NCBI GenBank assembly: GCA_002731315.1
Contig: PCBG01000011.1
Coordinates: 1-57,033, forward strand
Source: Rhodospirillaceae bacterium
GTDB lineage: Bacteria; Pseudomonadota; Alphaproteobacteria; Puniceispirillales; Puniceispirillaceae
Direction of reading: 5' to 3'
Length of the DNA stretch: 57,033 nt
Shown here: in pieces, positions 53,008 through 57,033 of the stretch
Layout: every line of letters starts with the position of its first letter
How positions within the stretch are numbered: position 1 is the stretch's first letter
Notes under the pieces: model-generated
Seen by the model: only the letters and a program-made list of their open reading frames with translations
Told to the model about the DNA's origin: nothing
Database searches by the model: none
Made by a program: the position numbers and the translations under genes

Positions 53008-54256
53008 AGCGGCGCTTCCATGCCGCCTCGATCGCAGGCATCCATGACGGGTGTGGCTCGGCAAGTGTGCGGGCAAGGTCAGCTGCGCCAAGCGTGGCCA
53101 CGCCGCGCGGCAGCGCGTCAAGCGCGGCGCGGTCAGCGGCATTTAGCCTGTGCGGTGCCAGCACCGTCGGATCACCCCAGATCCGCGGGTCTGCCTTCCT
53201 GATCTGCGCTTCTGGAGACAGCATGAAATTGGCCACAACCCGCGCCGCATCGGGTGCTGACGCATTAAAGGGAATGGCAAGGAAATGCACATTGGCGAGG
53301 GTGCCGCCCTCGTGGATATAGGTGCGTATGCTGGGGCGCAATTCGCGGCGCGCAATGGCGGCAGAGGCATCAGCCGGATTAAAGGCCATAGCGATATCAA
53401 TCTCGCCATCTGCAAGAAGCTGGCGCAATGCCGGGTAATTCGCCGGATAGGTGCGCCCGCCGCGCCACAGCTGCGGGCCTGTATCGTCCAGCCATGCCCA
53501 TAGCGGTGCCGTCACTTTGTCAAAATCAGCATCAGATACCGGCGCATAGAGCGGGGCCGAATCTGCTGTCAGTTCGAGAAGCAGCTGTTTCAGAAAGGAC
53601 AGGCCGACAAAGTCAGGCGGCAGCGGATAGGTAAACCGGCCCGGATTCGCCTTGATATAGGATGCCAGTTCCGTGGCATTTCTGGGCGGTTGCCGGGTGA
53701 TGTTGCTGTCATAGGCAAAGACCAGTTGTGCGCGTCCCCATGGGGACTCCAGACCATCTGTCGGTTCGGCAAAATCCAGTTTTAGTGCCGGCAGGGCAAC
53801 CGCGTCTGTATAGCGCCAGTTCGGCAGCCCCTCGACCCATGGTGCAGGCTGTAACAGCGCATATCGCTTCATGGCTGCGAAATTCTCGCCATTCACCCAT
53901 AAAAGGTCGATGCTGCCCCCGCTGCCGCGGCCGGCCGCTTTTTCTGCCAGGATCCGCGACACGGCGGCGCCGGTATCGCTCAGCTTTACATGCACCAGTT
54001 TGATGCCAAACCGGTCAGACAGCTGTCCGCCGGCCCAGTCGATATAGGCGTTGATCTTGTCGTCCCCGCCCCAGGCATTGAAAAAGGCAGTTTGGCCCTG
54101 TGCATTCGCAATAACGGAATCGAAATCGCGATCGGCAGCGGCAACGCGCGCCGGCATCGCCGCGATGGCAATCGCCAACCACAGGAAAAGACAAAAGCTG
54201 AGTAAAGGAAGATATTGATGATCGGGGCGGCGTAAACGGCGATTCAGCATATTCAT
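52991..54256 (-). CDS. ABC transporter substrate-binding protein (YnjB-like)
   Basis: 421 residues from ATG 54256 (a second ATG follows two codons later). A signal peptide is clear: RRLRRPDHQ, a hydrophobic stretch LLSFCLFLWLAIAIAAM and a cleavage site after ARVAAA. The mature protein has the solute-binding fold with WGGDDKINAYIDW near its start, IDLLWVNGENFA, and a DIAMAFNP hinge segment, as in YnjB. Periplasmic. It is co-transcribed with the permease gene and divergent from the ATPase gene. Confidence 0.88.
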   Translation of the reverse strand: MNMLNRRLRRPDHQYLPLLSFCLFLWLAIAIAAMPARVAAADRDFDSVIANAQGQTAFFNAWGGDDKINAYIDWAGGQLSDRFGIKLVHVKLSDTGAAVSRILAEKAAGRGSGGSIDLLWVNGENFAAMKRYALLQPAPWVEGLPNWRYTDAVALPALKLDFAEPTDGLESPWGRAQLVFAYDSNITRQPPRNATELASYIKANPGRFTYPLPPDFVGLSFLKQLLLELTADSAPLYAPVSDADFDKVTAPLWAWLDDTGPQLWRGGRTYPANYPALRQLLADGEIDIAMAFNPADASAAIARRELRPSIRTYIHEGGTLANVHFLAIPFNASAPDAARVVANFMLSPEAQIRKADPRIWGDPTVLAPHRLNAADRAALDALPRGVATLGAADLARTLAEPHPSWMPAIEAAWKRRYGAGN

Positions 54257-54353
54257 GTCACTTGCTGGGGTGGTGATTTCGCGTTGCTCTAGCACGTATC
54301 GGTCAAGCAACGCTATAGTTTCGCATGATTTTGAACAGTCCTGCGGACCGACC

Positions 54354-54977
54354 ATGCTGGAACTTCGCGACATCACCATTTCAATAGGCGGCAAACCGCC
54401 ACTGGTCGCCGGGTTGAGCGTCGATATCGCCGTTGGCAGCCTGCGGCTGATACAGGGTGCCAGCGGCAGCGGCAAATCAACCTTGCTGTCCGTCATCAGT
54501 GGCACCGCCGGCCGCGTTGTACATGCCACCGGCGATGTCCTGCTGAACGGACGTCTGGTCAGCGCCCTTGATGCCGAGGACCGGCGCATTGGCCTGATGT
54601 ATCAGGACCCGCTGCTGTTTCCGCATATGTCGGTTGGCGATAATCTTGCCTTTGCGCTTTCGCCGACCCATCGCCACGACCGGCAGCAGCGTGTGGCGGC
54701 CGCGCTGGAGGTGGCCGGTCTCCCAGATTTTGCGGATCGCGATCCGGCGACGCTGTCCGGCGGGCAGGCGTCGCGCATTGCCCTGATGCGCACATTGCTT
54801 GCCGAACCCGAGGCCCTGCTGATGGATGAGGCATTTTCAGCACTTGATCCAGAGTCGCGGCAGAGCTTTGGCGGGTTTGTGCGCGCGCAGATTCGTGATC
54901 GCGGCATACCAGCTTTGCTGGTCAGCCATGATGCAGCTGATGCCGCCTTCGCCGATGTGGGGATCATTCATATCTGA
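54354..54977 (+). CDS. ABC transporter ATP-binding protein (YnjD-like)
   Basis: 207 residues from ATG 54354. Walker A GASGSGKST, signature LSGGQASR, Walker B ALLMDEAFSALD and the switch His in VSHD are intact. A short ATPase, like YnjD/ThiQ, it would drive the importer encoded by the divergent genes. It is unusual that the ATPase gene is transcribed away from its partners, with 97 nt between, which probably holds both promoters. Confidence 0.88.
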   Translation: MLELRDITISIGGKPPLVAGLSVDIAVGSLRLIQGASGSGKSTLLSVISGTAGRVVHATGDVLLNGRLVSALDAEDRRIGLMYQDPLLFPHMSVGDNLAFALSPTHRHDRQQRVAAALEVAGLPDFADRDPATLSGGQASRIALMRTLLAEPEALLMDEAFSALDPESRQSFGGFVRAQIRDRGIPALLVSHDAADAAFADVGIIHI

Positions 54978-55022
54978 CGGGCTTGCCCACCCGGTAAAAT
55001 GCGCTATAGCTGGAAGTTGATG

Positions 55023-56219
55023 ATGGATACGAAACGGATCATGCAAGCATTTCCACCGGCGCCGGACGGGCAGGTGACACTGGCGAACTGGCGTGAGCCG
55101 GTCTTTTCGCGCTGGTCCTTTTCCCATGTCCGCCAGATTTTGCCCACCGCACCCATCCACGCCGGCTCCGACAGCCACGCGATCGAACAGGCCGGTAAGG
55201 CCATAGGTGATCTGACCTTTACCCATGAGGGGGTCACGCACCAGCTTGACCATTGGCTTGATGCCAGCCGGACCGACGCCTTCCTGGTGATGCATCGTGG
55301 CGAGCTGGCCTTTGAATGGTTTGGCGGCTGGGGCGCTGCCGACCGTCAGCATATCATCTTTTCCGTATCCAAATCCCTGACCGCCCTTCTGGCTGGCATT
55401 CTGTGCGACAAAGGGGTGCTGGACCCGCAGCGGCCCGTGCGGGACTATCTGCCCGAAGTGGCGGGCAGCGCCTATGAGGATGCGCTGTTGCGCCATGTGC
55501 TGGATATGACGGTGGCATCGGGATTTGCTGAGGATTATCTGGATACCACCGGTGTTTTCATGGCCTATCGCCGGGCCTCGGCATGGAATTCGCTCGAGGT
55601 GGGTGCGACCACGGACGGTTTGCGCGCCTTTCTCGCCAGCATGCCGGCCACAGGCAGCCATCACGGGCATCGACATCATTATTGTTCGCCGCATACCGAC
55701 CTTCTAGGCTGGATCATTGAACGCGCCAGCGGCAGCGCTTTCAATTTGCTGTTTTCGGAATTGCTGATGCAACCGCTTGGCGCGGTGCATGATGGTTATG
55801 TGACGCTGGATGCTTTCGGCGCGCCGCGGGTTGCAGGGGGCATCTGCGTGGCCCCCCATGATCTGCTGCGCTTTGCAGAAATGGTCCGCAATTTCGGAAC
55901 AGTAGGCACACGCCAGATCGTGCCTGAAGACTGGATTGCCGAATTCCGCAGCTTTGATGACACCGGACCATGGCAACGGCAACAGGATGGGCCGCGGCAT
56001 TTCCCGCATGGCAGCTATCGGTCAAAATGGTATCGTACCGGCCTGCCGGATGATGAATTCGCCGCCATCGGCATTCATGGACAATGGATATGGGTGAACC
56101 CCGCGCGCGAGGTCACAATTATCAGGATGGCGTCAAACGACTTGCCGATTGATCCGGATGCGGGGCCTGTGGTTCATGCTGCTTTTGATGCGGTGTGCCG
56201 CGCTATTGCGCACGCATAA
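55023..56219 (+). CDS. Serine hydrolase, beta-lactamase class C / DD-peptidase fold
   Basis: 398 residues from ATG 55023, 6 nt after GGAAG; ATG 54999 would add 8 residues. The SxxK motif is SVSKSL, a YxN-like YCS lies in HYCSPHTDLLG, and IGIHGQWIWV is in the place of the KTG motif (HGQ-type, as in the 6-aminohexanoate dimer hydrolase group). No signal peptide, so a cytosolic amide or ester hydrolase is more likely than a true beta-lactamase. Its stop abuts the stop of the rhodanese gene on the other strand. Confidence 0.85.
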   Translation: MDTKRIMQAFPPAPDGQVTLANWREPVFSRWSFSHVRQILPTAPIHAGSDSHAIEQAGKAIGDLTFTHEGVTHQLDHWLDASRTDAFLVMHRGELAFEWFGGWGAADRQHIIFSVSKSLTALLAGILCDKGVLDPQRPVRDYLPEVAGSAYEDALLRHVLDMTVASGFAEDYLDTTGVFMAYRRASAWNSLEVGATTDGLRAFLASMPATGSHHGHRHHYCSPHTDLLGWIIERASGSAFNLLFSELLMQPLGAVHDGYVTLDAFGAPRVAGGICVAPHDLLRFAEMVRNFGTVGTRQIVPEDWIAEFRSFDDTGPWQRQQDGPRHFPHGSYRSKWYRTGLPDDEFAAIGIHGQWIWVNPAREVTIIRMASNDLPIDPDAGPVVHAAFDAVCRAIAHA

Positions 56220-56639
56220 TCACGATGCTGTCCCGGCGGGTCGGCCACATTCGAGATATTCGACCAGCAGGCCCTGCTTTTCCCATTCGGTGAAGCCGCC
56301 TTCCATTTCAATCATGTTTGTCATGCCCATATCCACGAACGTTATTGCTGGAAGGGTGGACCGCATGCCCGAGGCACAGAACGGGATCAGCTTGTGGTCG
56401 GTGTTGAAGACAATGTTGTGATATGGGCTTTGTGGGTCGGCCCAGAATTCCAGCATGGCGCGTGATACATGATAAGCTAAGGGCAACGTGCCGACATCCT
56501 TCAGTTCCTGCTTGTCACGGATGTCAATCAACCGTGCCTCGCCGCGTTCGCGCATCGCGGCCGCTTCATGCACTCTGACCTGTTCAAATTGCTTTCGCGC
56601 CATGATCACAAGATCGCTGACGTGTTGTAAAATCGGCAT
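56220..56639 (-). CDS. Rhodanese-like protein, second copy
   Basis: 139 residues from ATG 56639. A helical N-terminal part of about 35 residues is followed by one rhodanese domain with LIDIRDKQEL and an active loop FCASGMRS containing the Cys. Sulfur transfer or redox role unknown. The loop differs from the CAAGGRSA of the first rhodanese, so the two are paralogues, not duplicates. Convergent with the serine hydrolase gene, with no spacer. Confidence 0.85.
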   Translation of the reverse strand: MPILQHVSDLVIMARKQFEQVRVHEAAAMRERGEARLIDIRDKQELKDVGTLPLAYHVSRAMLEFWADPQSPYHNIVFNTDHKLIPFCASGMRSTLPAITFVDMGMTNMIEMEGGFTEWEKQGLLVEYLECGRPAGTAS

Positions 56640-56904
56640 AGCTTTGACACCGGCGGCAATGGTCTGGCTCGCAGGAACGCTGCGCGCGGACAACTGGTCC
56701 TGGCAATACCCTGCTCCCTCATTTCATCGCATTTCATGGGTTCGTGAAAACAGGGCCAACCGGATCGGATCGGCGCCGCATACCCGGCGGCCGGTGTCTT
56801 TCTACGGGACTTCCGCATGTTGGATTTTTGTGGCTAGTATGGCGCTGCGCGATCCGCGACGAGTTCCGGGGCCCGGATAGTAGTCCAAATACAGAGGATA
56901 TGTG

Positions 56905-57033
56905 ATGGCAGATTATCGTGATATCTATCAGCGGGCGCAAACAGACAGTGAGGGATTCTGGCTTGAGGCGTCGCAGGCGATCGACTGGACGACCTCGCCA
57001 ACCCGTGCGCTGGATACGGCCAACCCACCCTTC
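56905..57033 (+). CDS. Propionyl-CoA synthetase-like acyl-CoA ligase, N-terminal 43 codons only
   Basis: Reads from ATG 56905, with AGAGGA upstream, to the window edge. The 43 residues begin MADYRDIYQRAQTDSEGFW and include AIDWTT and ALDTANPPF, matching the ACAS_N start of PrpE-type propionyl-CoA and related acetyl-CoA synthetases (PPF, as I recall, is typical of PrpE). The catalytic domain lies outside. Annotation rests on this short segment only. Confidence 0.65.
   Translation, partial: MADYRDIYQRAQTDSEGFWLEASQAIDWTTSPTRALDTANPPF

Noticed and set aside
53008..53142. 45-codon upstream extension of the permease frame
   Set aside because: Arg/Pro-rich, overlaps the binding-protein coding region, and the hydrophobic start of the family fits ATG 53007.
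54257..54589. 111-codon upstream extension of the substrate-binding protein
   Set aside because: It is antisense to the ABC ATPase gene and would hide the clear signal peptide that follows ATG 54256.
55023..56219. Assignment as an antibiotic beta-lactamase
   Set aside because: It lacks a signal peptide and a KTG motif; only the SxxK and general fold agree, so a cytosolic hydrolase is the safer call.
1..57033. CRISPR arrays, insertion sequences or prophage genes
   Set aside because: No direct-repeat series and no transposase, integrase or phage structural protein is seen among the plausible proteins on either strand.

Overview
The window looks like a chromosomal segment of a free-living, probably marine alphaproteobacterium. 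A SAR116/Puniceispirillales- or Rhodospirillales-like host is a guess from gene content and codon style; no rRNA or other phylogenetic marker is present to fix it. Two regions of clearly different base composition meet near 23.8-24.1 kb. Positions 1 to about 24 kb are AT-rich and hold a surface-glycan locus. Positions 24.1-57 kb are GC-rich and hold metabolic and housekeeping genes. I saw no transposase, integrase, tRNA, rRNA or CRISPR array.

Glycan locus (1-23.8 kb). A long minus-strand operon runs from about 13.6 kb to the left edge, with many ATGA overlaps and very short gaps. In transcription order it encodes a possible glycosyltransferase, an asparagine-synthetase-like protein lacking the catalytic Cys, a glutamine-dependent asparagine-synthetase family amidotransferase, three GT4 glycosyltransferases, a second amidotransferase, a NodB deacetylase coupled to a formyltransferase, and an SxtJ / DUF5989 / carbamoyltransferase triad cut by the window edge. 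A separate small cytidylyltransferase gene lies just upstream. Divergent from these are a GT4, an NDP-sugar epimerase/reductase and a PglC/WcaJ-type initiating sugar-phosphate transferase, followed by a methyltransferase. A second minus-strand block carries a complete 2-aminoethylphosphonate pathway: PEP mutase fused to a cytidylyltransferase domain, phosphonopyruvate decarboxylase, and AEP transaminase. Upstream of it is a WbpM/CapD-type 4,6-dehydratase. The predicted product is a lipid-linked glycan started with a 6-deoxy-N-acetylamino sugar, then amidated, formylated, carbamoylated and possibly decorated with a CMP-activated phosphonate.

Metabolic region (24.1-57 kb). It begins with an NfsA-like nitroreductase, then a tight minus-strand operon of a CitE-like lyase, SBP56/methanethiol oxidase, 2Fe-2S ferredoxin, CoA-binding protein and rhodanese, which suggests C1-sulfur metabolism. 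MFS and MATE transporters, a luciferase-like monooxygenase, a frameshifted iron-type alcohol dehydrogenase, a TauD-type dioxygenase, a PcaF-like thiolase, an MBL hydrolase and a UDP-glucuronate 4-epimerase follow. The homoprotocatechuate meta-cleavage set hpaRF / hpaEDGHI occupies 38.1-44.0 kb. The rest is a photolyase/cryptochrome, CysQ, an SDR, HflX, a D-amino-acid aminotransferase, an EamA exporter, an SGNH hydrolase, a YnjBCD-like ABC importer with a divergent ATPase gene, a beta-lactamase-fold hydrolase, a second rhodanese and the first 43 codons of a propionyl-CoA synthetase-like gene.

The points most worth a second look are the phosphonate/cytidylyl module inside the glycan locus, the three asparagine-synthetase paralogues with stepwise loss of catalytic motifs, the SELENBP1-like methanethiol oxidase operon, and an HpaF isomerase whose catalytic N-terminal proline is replaced by alanine.
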